From Epiperipatus broadwayi (lineage: Eukaryota > Onychophora > Udeonychophora > Euonychophora > Peripatidae), in contig JAQFVV010013376.1 in the NCBI GenBank assembly GCA_028023455.1, positions 62,001-126,000 of the forward strand: a stretch of 64,000 bases of DNA, read 5' to 3'. The stretch's first letter is position 1, and each line of letters starts with the position of its first letter. The notes beneath the pieces are model-generated. The model was not told the DNA's origin. It saw only the letters and a list, made by a program, of their open reading frames with translations, and did no database searches. Made by a program: the position numbers and the translations under genes. Of the stretch, positions 38,745 to 50,000 are shown in pieces.

Positions 38745-39274
38745 CTTGTTTGTATATTACATTCAAATATCAGCCTTTCAAGCTAATTGTGCATGTGTTT
38801 TTTGCGAGTGTTAATAATAAATGAATACTTTCCCTTCCAATACAAGATATAGTATTTATACAGGAATAAAATGAATCCACTTATTCCTACCACTCAAATG
38901 CTTATATATGAGCAAATCTGAAGTACTGGCAAGGAAAGCTTGAGGATAAACCATTCACTTTAAATTACTATTTACGATGTCTGAATGAATGACGTCGATG
39001 AAATTGTCTAGAATTTACTAAACATCACTCTAACTGAAACTTAATCATATGTAAATAAGCATTAATTTTTATATAGCGCATGTTTACAATTGTATTACAT
39101 TTAAATATCAGCCTTTCAAGCTAATTGTGCATATGCTTTTTGTGAGTGTTAATAATAAATTTATTATTAACACTCGCAAAAAGCGCATGCACAATTAGCT
39201 TGAAAGGCTGATATTTGAATGTAATACAATTGTAAACATGCGCTATATAAAAATAAATGCTTGTTTGTATATTA
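38745..39274. mobile_element. 500 bp insertion with terminal foldback and 15 bp flanking repeats
   Basis: 'cttgtttgtatatta' occurs at 38745-38759 and 39260-39274 and may be a target-site duplication around 38760-39259. Inside, a ~65 bp block starting 'cattcaaatatcagcc' (38760) recurs at about 39100 in the same orientation and at about 39160-39220 inverted. 39057-39262 is a nearly perfect hairpin with ~100 nt arms. No ORF. It is a non-autonomous element of unknown class. Confidence 0.6.
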
Positions 39275-39532
39275 AAAAGATTATTACCAGTGAAGAATAA
39301 TTAACTGATACTTAACCAAACTGCAAGAGAAATGTTGGAAATGGAGATGGTTAATATATAATGTATAAATTGAGTGCACTGATGTAAGTACTAATATTGC
39401 TCACTTTAATAGTTTTATTCTATATCTGAAGTTATATATGCTTATTTGTGTTGAGACATTTGATTTGAAAGCAAAAATATAATAACTAGTTTATTCCTGG
39501 TGTGAAAGAAGACTATTTTCACCCAAGGAAAA

Positions 39533-39689
39533 TGTAGGGTATGAATATTAATAGACTATTACATTTTTATGTTGATTTTACCATATTATTATTTGATATT
39601 AAATAAATCTTACTATAAATATATATATTTCAAAGTATATTATTTATTTATTAACTTCCTGACTGGTCTTTAGAGACCCTCAACACACA
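39533..39689 (+). mobile_element. 3' LTR of the decayed Gypsy element (candidate)
   Basis: Direct repeat of the 36276 copy: TGTAGGGTATGAATATTAAT start, 'tattaaataaat', 'ttcaaagtatattattt', 'cctgactggtctttagagac' and an ACACA end. With the 36276 copy it brackets the gag-protease remnant, giving an element of about 3.4 kb. Confidence 0.5.
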
Positions 39690-42181
39690 GCATTTCCAAT
39701 GTTGAACAATAAAAAATTATAAAATGTTTTTAGCACATTTCAAAAGCTTCAATTTCAGGTTTCAATTTGTTTCGGTAGTCTCTAAGAAGACTTTCACAAA
39801 TGATTAATATTACAAAAGACTATTCCCAATATTTATTTGCTTTAAATTGTAATAATCAGGATCTTTGTAGTGTAATTAATTCCAGATTTAGTCAGAATTC
39901 TCACTTCATTAATAAAGTAAATGATAACATTTATTATCTATGACCTACAAGAAAAATTTTAGTTCAGAATGCTGATGTATATGCTGCAATCTCTGTTATT
40001 AATATAATTGCAAACAATTTCTCTAAAAATGTAAAACAATCCATGTTATGATCTGTGTAAAAGAAATCATTTTAAAGACTTTTGTAAATAAAAGAATAAT
40101 ACAAAAATGTTTGTTACAAGTATACTGAAGATTTTCATCTTATATGTAATTTATTGATACTAATAGTAAAAAAAAAGTTCATTAGATCCGAATTTGTAGA
40201 TTACCTCAAAACAAGTAACAAACCTATATTATTTTATTTATATCTTTATTTTCTCCTAAAGGTTTTATACGTTCTATACATAATTTGATCAAAGATCATT
40301 GAGGGCAGAACAAAAGATTTTTTTAATAAATAACTAATTGTGATTTATCTTCAAAAATAATCATATGACTATATATTTTAAATAATATAATCATAATTCT
40401 AATTTTTAAAAAACTAATTAAATTATTAAATTACATTAGAACCATATAAGACAAAAAATGATATTACAAATATTATGAAAATTTCTTGAACTATTCACAA
40501 CAGGAAATATTAGATAGTGTGCTATGAAGATTATATCCAGAAATGCTATGAAAGTAATTCGCAGAACATGTATGCATGATTTACAAATCCCAGATAATTT
40601 TTTTTAGATATCCAAAAAATTTATGATCTTAATCGTCACATTAATTTTAACCAATCAAATGTACTCTCTCCTGATGACGCTACTCATGAATTTGAAATGC
40701 AATTTCGTATTCTCTGAAGTATGTCAGTGAGTAATCTCAGTTTGAATTTTTATTTTTTGTCAAAATTATAAGTTATTTCTAATTCCAAATAAATAGTCAG
40801 ACCAATCACTTTAAAATAACAAAATAGGAGTATTTAAAAGATTCTCTTGATCTGTATAGAAACTATGTAATTTAATTAAATAAAGAATTATTAAATTTAT
40901 TAAATATAAGACGAAACTAAAATATTTGTAAAACTATGCATATCTTTAAAATTAGATACTTGATTATTTGCAAAAGCTGTAAGAAATAAATAAGATTCTG
41001 TATTCTCTTACTTTTAAAATATTAATTGGAAAAGGGATTCAAAATAAACAACTTATAACTTCTTGTAGAGAAAAAAAGGAGATTAAAAATATATAAGTAA
41101 TAAATAAAAGAGTTAATGTTGAATAAAATATATACAAGTTTTCAAAAATCAGAAATATACTTATAAAAATTGTTTCTTCTTATAAATACATTTAATGACT
41201 TAATTGAAATTACACCCAATAATCTGTTGTTTAGTGAAATAATTATCAGATTAAAGTAAAGCAAGAACAAAATAAAAACAAGAAAAAACTGGAAGTGAGT
41301 ATGATAGTAAGATATGGTCTCATTATGCACTAGCATAGCTATATGTACCAGAGAAGAAAAGAAGAAAGATGTTGACTGAGAGTCAGAGTGCCTATAAAGT
41401 GTTTCATGCAGTTAAAATTATAAACTCTGTTAATAAGTAGAAATATTTTGAGTTGTTGCAGATGTCTTTCATTGCCATAATTCAGTGACAGTTATTTTCC
41501 AATACAAAAAAAATAGCTTTTAAAAGTGCTTTTCATTATTAATTTAAATACAGTTATAATGATAATTTCCATAAGATGAAATCTATCAAAGTTATATGCT
41601 AAGACTAATAGAAAGTACATCAGCTACAGCTTGAATTAAGTAGCTTTTCTACTTATAAAACAATGCCTGTGGTAAATCCTGAAATAGTGATGCTGTAAAA
41701 TTTAGCATTTGTCAGCTGATAATGGAAGTGCTATCCTACAATTATTAAGTCTATCTATGAAGTAGAAGATTACCAGTATTAAAAAAAATAAAATTTAACA
41801 TGGAAGAAGTAAACTCTCAGCAAGGCAATATTAAAGAATTTTATCTTTGCTGGTTACAAAGGCAAGCCTAGCATAGAAAAAATCAGAATTACAGACTGTG
41901 GGTTATAGACATACCAATGATTACTAGTAAGTAGACTGAGTTAGCAAAGAAGCCATGTTAAAATCTTTTAATTCTTTATATGTAAGTAAGAGACCTCAAT
42001 AATTTAAAGAAAAAAAATAAAATATTTTTATTGAAAGCATTGTTTTAAGTTTATAAATACATAATTATTAATATTATAGCAAAAGGATACATAATGTTTG
42101 TTGACTTTTATTCATGTGTGTTTGCTGGAAATGAAAGGCCTGTATATATATATATATGATTTGTTCCATGCTCTTTCTAAT
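39690..42181. other. AT-rich region without a recognised gene
   Basis: Nothing firm is seen. 41620-41960 is slightly less AT-rich but gives no open frame with a known motif. (TA)n lies at about 42142-42160, next to the family 1 monomer. Confidence 0.45.
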
Positions 42182-42408
42182 ATATATATAAAAGATTCAC
42201 GCTTGCAAGCTGAATAGAAACTGTTTCATAAATGCTCAGAGTCTGTATTTAGATCTAGTTTCTTATTCCTGTCTTTCACTGATGATAGCAAATAGCTTGA
42301 AATTATGATCTGAAAGTGGAATTAAAGTTAGAGATAGTGAATGCTTTCTCTGACGTTTATGTAAACATACGCTTGACGGTGTTTTTAGTAGAACGCCATC
42401 TGTTGACA
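42182..42408 (+). repeat. Dispersed monomer of the 400 bp hammerhead repeat (family 1)
   Basis: Matches part of the array unit at 52.6-54.5 kb in inverse sense: 'gattcacgcttgcaagctg', 'aaactgtttc', 'agatctagtttctta', the hammerhead, 'aagttagagatagtg', and the end 'cgccatctgttgaca'. It lacks the rest of the unit. (TA)n lies on both sides (42142-42195 region and 42406-42418), as at the array. Confidence 0.8.
42273..42316 (+). ncRNA. Hammerhead ribozyme, type I-like (family 1, dispersed copy)
   Basis: Stem I CUUUCA (42273-42278) with UGAAAG (42311-42316), six pairs; core CUGAUGA (42279-42285); stem II AGC/GCU around AAAUA, flanked by a U-U mismatch at the base; core GAAA (42299-42302); stem III AUU/GAU with a 2 nt loop; cleavage triplet AUC, predicted cut after C42310. 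Against the array consensus (CCUUCA with UGAAGG), stem I differs at both partners of one pair: C-G has become U-A. Loop II AAAUA recalls that of the schistosome hammerhead. Good by-hand evidence; activity untested. Confidence 0.8.
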
Positions 42409-43860
42409 TATATATATACATCCAAGAGTTATAACCATAAATAGCTATATAAACTTAAATATTTATCAGGCAATATTATTTTTTTAAAAAAATTGCTTTG
42501 TTATATAATAATTTAATTGTCTGTGCCATTCTTTATTATTGGTCTCTTTCCAATTGCTTACTGAATAATTTTCTATCAGTCTTGAGAAATTATATTTTGA
42601 ATTATAGAAATATTGGGATGTTAATTGTGCAAAATTATGGTGATGTTTCCAGAGACTAAAGTATTTATAGACATTCTTTCAAAATTGAAAGAGATACTCA
42701 AAGATAAGACATATATTGTTCAAACTCTATATAAAAATGTTTTTGAATGAGAGTTGAGTACAATGCTTTGAGGGATAGTTTAATGTACAGTGTTTAGAGA
42801 ATTTAATCTGGGTATCTTTCATAAGATAGTTGTATAAGTGATATGTGTTTTTATCGTCATCATCAATATCAATCTTGTAATTAATTTTTTATTATATTTT
42901 TATATTGATAAAAAAAAACATCAGTAAAAAAAATGGACGGCTCATTATGTTGAATGAACATAATTTCATTGTTTATGCATATATTTATTCATCTCTCTGT
43001 GTGTCATCAGAATTAACACTATCCAGTTTCCTGTTACACTGTTTTCTTACAAATAAAAATATATTTCCAAGAGTGCTCTTTCACTTTTAACCCGACTGTT
43101 GCTAAATAGGAATAAATTAATAATAAACCACAACGCTGTCAAGATTTTTATAATTTATATCAGAAGATGATGCATCAAATGATAAAGATATAATAAGAGA
43201 AACTCAAAAACAAACAAACAACAAAAATAAGATATTTAAAAATATTAGAGAGTAATTATTAATTATAATGAAACTAACTTAAGGGTAACTATTATGCTAG
43301 TATTAAAAGTCTAAATACAAATTCATAAATGTTTAAAGATATCTTTATATATATATATTTGACTTGAGTGTAACAAAATTTAATGTTATCACCATGAAAA
43401 TCTTTATATATATCCCTCCTTTGTGATAAATACATTTATCAACTTAACAAGTCCCACTAGATGCCATGATATTAATTTCCTACTATATTTAGGATCAAAT
43501 ATTATATTCTCATATCTAACAAAAATTGTTATTTCTATTATATCAAGCCCACTAGATTATATTAGGCTATGTTAGATTACAAAAAAAATCACATCAATTT
43601 TTTTTCCAGTTAAGTTATTAATGGTTTTGAATTCTACCAACATGCAATTTACATTCTAAGTTCTATCTAGTAATTTTTACTTCTTTTCTTATTATTGATT
43701 TCTTATTTTCTCTTTTGTATTAGATGTTTAATAATGTTTATTCATATTTTCTTTTCAGATTACAACATACTCAAGATCACCAATATTAAAATTTTAGTTT
43801 AATAAAAATAAATAAGTCTTTATTCGCAATGAACTGTCAATAATATTTTTTATAAAAACA
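42409..43860. other. AT-rich region without a recognised gene
   Basis: The open frame at 42905-43090 has no domain. (TA)n runs near 43346-43360. Nothing else is seen. Confidence 0.45.
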
Positions 43861-43966
43861 GTCAAACTTTCCATAGAGTATTACCACTCAGTGCAAGCCA
43901 GAGTAATCAATGGATGCCAGAAAGCTTGTGCATAAAATCCCCAGCTAGTGCCTACTCATCCAATAT

Positions 43967-44006
43967 CCCCAGACTAGTTTCTGGCTTGTGGCCTTTGTGA
44001 ATATGA
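43967..44006 (-). ncRNA. Decayed hammerhead-like motif, left arm (family 4)
   Basis: On the minus strand GGCCACAAGCC (stem II), GAAAC and UAGUC are kept, followed by UGGGG. The CUGAUGA core is lost (UUCACAA), so it should be inactive. Confidence 0.35.
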
Positions 44007-44114
44007 CTATATAAGCTGATGAGCTTGGATTGAAAATCCTTATTGTGTTTTCAATTTAAAACTCATAGTTTTTTAGTTAAGTAGATCTAGGTGCTGTGCT
44101 CTTAGATCCAAGGC

Positions 44115-44156
44115 TTGTCACTGGTGAAGGCCACAAGCCTGAAACTAGTCTGGTGA
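44115..44156 (+). ncRNA. Hammerhead-like motif, right arm (family 4)
   Basis: Core CUGGUGA (44121-44127) with A6 changed to G; stem II AGGC/GCCU around CACAA, four clean pairs; GAAA (44141-44144); stem III AC/GU with a 2 nt loop; the preferred cleavage triplet GUC ending at 44150; stem I UUGUCA with UGGUGA, wobble-rich. One invariant core base is wrong, so this copy is probably inactive, but the layout is that of a type I hammerhead. Confidence 0.5.
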
Positions 44157-44275
44157 TATTGAATGAGTAGGCACTAATTAGGATTTTATGCTCAAGCCTT
44201 CTGGCAACCATTGATTACTCTGGCTTGCACTGAGTGGCAATATTGTATGGCGAGTTTTGTCTGTTTAAATAACAG

Positions 44276-45174
44276 TTATAAGCAAGCATAAGAAAGGGTG
44301 ATTATATAATATTTTTATACTGACTCATATCTGATATATAAATAAAGAATCTCTAAACAACATCTACAACTATCATATACTCAATGAAATTGTATATAAA
44401 ATAATATCCAGATATATATCTGTCATACATACTAAGCAATCAATAATTTGCATTGCTGATAAGCTAGATTTATTTCCATTAGTAAATTATCAATATTTTA
44501 AATTGGCAATATGATCAATTACTAAAAAAAATTAATGATTTCTTGCTTGAGGGTTTTCATAAAAATTTACATAAAGTTTGAGTACTGAAAATTACAGAAC
44601 TTCTCAGCAATGTATAGATCTTGACCTCCCAAGGCTAACTCTTTACATTACATTAAGTCACACAAGACAATCTTTTATTTAATGCCTTTCTCTATGCCAC
44701 ATGATACTTTTTATAATATCATAAATTCATAGAATTTGTAATACAAACTGTTACATATTTATTTAAAAATTAATGTATATAACAGTAGAACAGCTTCTGA
44801 AATAGCCTAACCAATTCTAGTCAACTTTTAAACTAATAGATTTGTTTTCAGATTAAACATTTTAGCATGTAATCAGATTAATGCATACAAATATAAATTC
44901 TAATCACAATCAAACATTTCAATTATATATTAGCTCCACATATACTCTAGGTATACATTATCACCTGTCATGTCACATTATAATATGTCCTTAGCCACTT
45001 CTTCATTCTCTGATTTGTGCTCATTGGCCATGAAGAACATTCATAAAAAAATGTTTACATAAAATTCTAAAGAAATTAATTAACATCTATTCTTATCAAT
45101 AAATTTCAAACTATTCTTTGCTCTGCCTGACTACTACATAGAGCTGTTGACATGCAACAAAAATCTACTAATAA
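44276..45174. other. AT-rich region without a recognised gene
   Basis: No feature found apart from short simple-sequence runs. Confidence 0.45.
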
Positions 45175-45355
45175 TTTTTATTAGTCATTTATTAGACTAG
45201 AGATTATTCAACAATGAATAATATCTTTGTCATGCAATTTTCACTACAGCATTCTCATGCAAAATAGGGACTGTTTTCTATCTGCTTTTAACACCTTGTG
45301 GAGAGATGTTATCATAAACATATGATCAAAGACATGGGGGAAAGATCCATGATCC

Positions 45356-45398
45356 CCAAGATGCACATTTTATTCTGAACCAGCACTCATCAGTTGGC
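45356..45398 (-). ncRNA. Hammerhead ribozyme, one core change (family 3, unit a)
   Basis: On the minus strand: stem I GCCAA with UUGG (plus 45394-45398 and 45356-45359); CUGAUGA intact (plus 45387-45393); stem II GUGCU/AGAAU around GGUUC, one mismatch; GAAA reads AAAA (G12 to A); stem III AUG/CAU with a 2 nt loop; cleavage triplet AUC. Unit c keeps GAAA and AGCAU, so the family consensus would be a complete hammerhead. This copy is probably weak or dead. Confidence 0.5.
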
Positions 45399-45882
45399 CC
45401 AGACCACAATTTCTTACACATATTTTTATCATTTTTAATACATGTAGATAGCAAATTACTACAGTTTACTTTTAAAGTGTCAAATGTGCTGCCCTCACAA
45501 CATTGACACAATCATTTAAAAAAAGTATATTAATAATTTTTATTAGTCACTCATTAGAATAGAGATTATTAAATAATGAATAATATTTCTTTAGTGCAAT
45601 TTTCACCATACCACTTTCACATAAGGTAGAAACTAGTTTCTATTCACTTTTAACCTTGTGTGAGAGTAGTATAGTGAATATTGCAGTACAAAAATATTAT
45701 TCATTATTTAATAATTTCTAGCCTAATGAATATCTATCTAATAAAAATTATTAATGTACTTTTATTAAGTGATTTGTGTCAATGTTGTAAGAGCAGCACC
45801 TTTGACACTTATCAAATAAACTGTAATAATTTGCTATCTTTATATTCTGAACAATGATAAAAGTATGTGTAAGAGATTGTGT

Positions 45883-45918
45883 CTATCCCTGATTCAGCAT
45901 GAAATGTGCATCTTAGAG
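45883..45918 (+). ncRNA. 3' half of a hammerhead (family 3, unit c)
   Basis: UUCAGCAU, GAAA (45901-45904), UGUGCAUC and UUAGAG are kept. The CUGAUGA part is replaced by 'ctatccctga', a small deletion. It supplies the intact right side of the family consensus. Confidence 0.4.
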
Positions 45919-46435
45919 ATCATAGATCTTTTTTACATGTATTTGGTTATATGCTCATGATTACACGCATCCACAAGGTGTTAAAAGCAGATGTGGGAGA
46001 GTGGTGTAGTGAAAATTGCACTACAGAAATATTATGCATTGTTTAAAAATCTATTATATTTATTATTTATTATAAAATTAGAATTCAAATTAAGCTTTTG
46101 ATTATATATATTCTCAAATTTCAACCAGCAGGTTTTAGGTATTTTCAGTCAAATAAATTCAGCCTGTAGCTTTATACATTTTATTATCTGATCAGTACTA
46201 ATTAAAATCGTTAACAGATTTTTAATTTTTCAAATTATATAAAGTATAATACATAGTTCCATTATTCTCTTGTGCATTATGTAATGTACATATATTCAGT
46301 ACTTAAAGAGATTTGCCTTATTGTCAAGTGAATTCATCTTATTCTTAAGTATAACAATAACTTCTTTTGCATATGTAAAGATATTATCAACATCGAAATA
46401 GAATAACAATTTTATTACTTACAAAGAAAATATAA

Positions 46436-46520
46436 GTATAGGGTATATGAGCACAAATTTCACACTCCCTCCCCTCTCCCTCTATCTTAACCCTCACCCC
46501 CACCCTAAAAAAAAAAAAAA
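46436..46520 (+). repeat. Truncated end of the family 2 repeat plus C/A runs
   Basis: 'tatagggtatatgagcaca' followed by 'tttcacactccctcccctc' matches the outer end of the 34.8 kb foldback. It then runs into 'cacccccaccct' and A18. No hammerhead part is present. Confidence 0.6.
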
Positions 46521-46616
46521 AAATAATATATATATTTTACAACAACACATTTTGTTTTACTCTCCATCTAACTTAAATTATTATTAATTTTATTTATTTA
46601 TATTTATACTATTTTT

Positions 46617-46653
46617 CCCCCCCCCCCCCCCCCATCTAATTGGGGGGGGGGGG
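46617..46653. repeat. C17 - 8 nt - G12 inverted homopolymers
   Basis: Seventeen C, then atctaatt, then twelve G, in a strongly AT-rich window. It would form a very stable hairpin. It may be a real simple repeat or a sequencing or assembly artefact. Confidence 0.8.
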
Positions 46654-46871
46654 TTTCCTTTCCAAAAAACTTCGTCCTGGTTTAAAATAACCTGTTTTAG
46701 TTGACAATTCATGTGTTTGATTAATTCTGTTCTACTGGCTTTTCAAAAAAAAAAAAATAGATATACATATTTATAATCCATTGTTAAGCTTTTTTATTTT
46801 GTCAATAAATTAGGTTGACTCTTAAAACAGTTTAATTCTCAAAGATTGTCTATAATATGTCAACAAAATTC

Positions 46872-47004
46872 AAAATTAAAATGTAGTCTTGCGTTGTTAG
46901 CCGAGAGGTATCGCAGCTGCCATGCAAGCAAGTAGTTGGTTGCAGACGGTTGTGGGTTCGCGTCCCGGCCGATGCTATGACATATGAAAAAAATTAAAAT
47001 GTAG
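46872..47004 (+). repeat. tRNA-derived SINE, copy 2, with 15 bp target-site duplication
   Basis: The body is 46887-46989, about 103 bp. The Pol III A box is in 'ttagccgagaggtatcg' and the B box is ggttcgcgtcc. It ends in 'gacatatg' and a short A tail. The perfect direct repeat 'aaaattaaaatgtag' flanks it (46872-46886 and 46990-47004), showing a LINE-mediated insertion that is young enough to remain intact. An open frame across the minus strand here is not a gene. Confidence 0.9.
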
Positions 47005-50000
47005 TAATAAAAAGCAATTTTAACTTTGTCCTTGGATATAATCATAAATCAAACAATTATTAAGTTAAATAAATATTTTTTATCTACTAACTCATGCAGA
47101 ATTGCTCAATTCTTATAAAAAAAATTTACACCTCTTTTTTCTCATCAGACGTGAAATGTCAATCTTATTAACAACCCTGACTAAAAAAAAAAAAGATTTA
47201 GAATATTTTTCCTTCATTATTGTATTATTTGATTATTTATGAGGCAGTCTTTTAAACACAATGCATTAAAAAATTAATAGCAATGCATATAGTAATTGAA
47301 TGCCATTGCCCTCTTATTCCAATTTAGAGACCTTAAATATCTTTTTAATAAACATTATCAATAAATTTTTCTACAGTTACTTTCGTACAGTCACATTTTT
47401 GAATGATCGGTGATATATCCATTTAGGAGAATGGGTAGACTTCACAATATTGTTCTGAAAACAATTTTATATCTAAATAACCATGTTTTTTTTAGATACT
47501 TAAAAAATATTTTTATACTATTTTGATATAATCAAATGCAAATCTTCATAGTTTCCTTTAAGGATGTGATATAAAAAGATTTGTGCTAATGTGATTCTAG
47601 TAAGATTTCTATAACAACTCAATTGCAAACATTTCTTTCAGGTAGTACATGTCGTTACTTTTTCAATTTTTACAATCAGTCATCATGCATGTTTTATCAG
47701 AATTCAGCTGTGCTCGAAAATTATGACCATGAAGTATAAGACTCCTTGTACAAAGTTTACTTTAATTTTTGAATGTTTACTCTTTCATACCCAAACTGAT
47801 CTATACTCAAGCTCCAATTGTGATTCTCTGGCTCAGCGCGGGAACTTTTGTAAATTAATATTTCTAAAAAGAATTGTTTTTTATTTTTGAATAAATAATT
47901 TTTATCATCACTTTTTTCATGAATTTATTTTATATATTAAACTTATAAATAAATATTTATTTATAGTTTATGTATATTATTTTGAAGAAATACTGACATC
48001 GATTTGTAGTATTTCATATATTAATATATATAACTCTGTATTTTTGTTTGCACTAATATTGTGTCCTATAAATTAAAAATACACTGGTAAAATCATGAAA
48101 AATCAGTGTTATTAAATTTTTAATGTAACTGAACAAAAATAAAAATATTTTGCTCAAAATGCATTTATTAGTGTTTGTCTGACAGTTCATAATAATGATA
48201 CTTGTAATTATATTTTGGACTATTTCCATCAACTAGAATCAATTGTTAAATGTCTTTAGAATAATTCAAACTTTATTTGAACTTGTCAAATATATTCTGA
48301 ATGTTAGTAATAGCATACAGATATATATTAACCTATGTGCTATTACTAACAGTTGAAAGCATATAAAAAGTTTAAATATAGTTCAACTTTTTCTAAAAAA
48401 AAAACATTTAACAATTAATTACAAATGACGGAAATACTCCAATAAATAATTGCCTTTAATAAAATATTTAGAAGAATAAGATTACAATTTAAAAATATGA
48501 GTAGTAATTCCGAATATTATTATTATTATTTTTTTTCAATTTTGTTCAGCCTCAACAATTTCTAATATACAATATTTATATAATTGTATTGATTCTTTCC
48601 TAAATTTATTTTTTAGTGAACTAAATATTGTAAATAAACTTATTTAATACCAACAAAATATTATTACTATAAAAGATATTTTTATTTATGAACAAAATGT
48701 ATTATGTATTATTTTTATTTCATATGTAGTATTTTTTCAGTTATTTAATATAATATTTTTCAAAGTTTTCCCCAAAAGAGTGTTTTGGTTTTTAAATATT
48801 AATAATTAAAAATAGCTTTATAATATTTTTCATCTAAACAAATGCAGATAAATGAAACGTTGATCACTGGTTTGAAACTTTATATTATTAAAAAAAACTT
48901 CATTTTTTTATTGTTTTTAAAGTAGAAGTTTATGGACTTACTTTTCAATGTACATAATTATGCACTTTAAAAATTAGAAATTATTTCACAATTAAAAATC
49001 CAATGTAGATAATATTTAATTTTTTTGAGAAAATAAAAGTAATAAATATAGAAAATCAGTTTCAAATACTCAAAAGTAAGCTACTCGTGATTAAGATAAA
49101 AATTAGTCACAAGTTTTAAATTATTGAGCATTTTCTAGAGACAATAAAAATCATTAGAAGATTCTATTCCAGAATGTGGACAAATAGAATTTAATAAAAA
49201 CTTTTGAAAAAAAAATATTGCCAGAGTCTTAAATAAAGAACATTGGTCCAAAATAAGTTATGTACACATGATTTTGTAAAATTAGCAACTGATTGGAAAA
49301 GATTGGATGATTGGTTTCAGGGGGAAAAAATATAATTTTAAAGTTTTATTTAAAAAAAAAATTAGCTAAAAATAAACACAATAATAAAAAAAGGAGTAAA
49401 TCATTGAAGGATTTCAATATTACTGTAATCAAAGAAATTGAACATATTTACAAGCATTTGGAATGGAGTGGATGAGACATTTTGACAAATTCTTTATATT
49501 ACTTGTAAAATTCAATTGTTTTGATAATTAATAATTATTTAACTGCAATATGTTAGAATATCAATTCCTTTATTCAAACTTCTTTCTAAAAAATTATAAA
49601 AAATTCTAATAAGATGTTAATATTAGAAAATATTTATTCATTATCAAACAACTTTTTGGTGGGCAAAAAATTACAAATATCCACACTATTGATCCTTATA
49701 ATCACAATTAAAAAAAAAATAATAATAATTATGATTATTTTTTACAATATTTATTAAATTATAATATAGTAAGTGTGTTAACAAGCATTTCCAATAAATG
49801 CCACAAGAAAAAGTATTTAATATTTTTATTTACTCTGAACAGTGTTTGAAAATTAAAAAATTTGTTTTAATCATGAAAAATAATATTGACCAAAAGTGAG
49901 AAAATAGTTTCATTGAGTGTGCTTTGAAAATTTGTACTTCATATATTTTTTTCCAAATAACAAACATTTTGAAACTAATAAGATAAATAAATTAATAATT

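Larger units (their letters stand above)
43861..44275. repeat. Foldback repeat with hammerhead-like arms (family 4)
   Basis: The arms, about 140-150 bp, are inverted: 'ccactcagtgcaagccagag' (about 43888) against 'ctctggcttgcactgagtgg' (about 44218); 'tgcctactcatccaatatc' against 'gatattgaatgagtaggca'. The loop is about 120 bp. The arms differ at roughly one base in ten. No ORF. The hammerhead-like core lies at the inner end of each arm. Confidence 0.75.
45175..46045. repeat. Tandem and inverted ~360 bp repeats with hammerheads (family 3)
   Basis: Unit a (about 45175-45536) and partial unit b (45537-about 45660) are direct: 'ttattagtcatttattagac' against 'ttattagtcactcattagaa', then 'gcaattttcac' in both. 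Unit c (about 45660-46045) is inverted: 'gtgtcaatgttgt' against 'acaacattgacac', and 'ccacaaggtgttaaaagcag' against 'ctgcttttaacaccttgtgg'. Hammerhead remains occur in a and c. The segment next to the core ('atatgtgtaagaaattgtgg') is related to family 2 ('atatgtgtagagatggtaat'). Confidence 0.75.

Noticed and set aside
44018-44050. CTGATGAGCTTGGATTGAAAATCC-type sequence in the loop of the 43.9 kb foldback as another hammerhead
   Set aside because: CUGAUGA and GAAA are present, but the nine bases between them cannot form stem II and no stem I closes it.
46887-46989. Functional tRNA gene
   Set aside because: A and B boxes are good, but there is no foldable cloverleaf with an acceptor arm. The A tail and target-site duplication identify a SINE.
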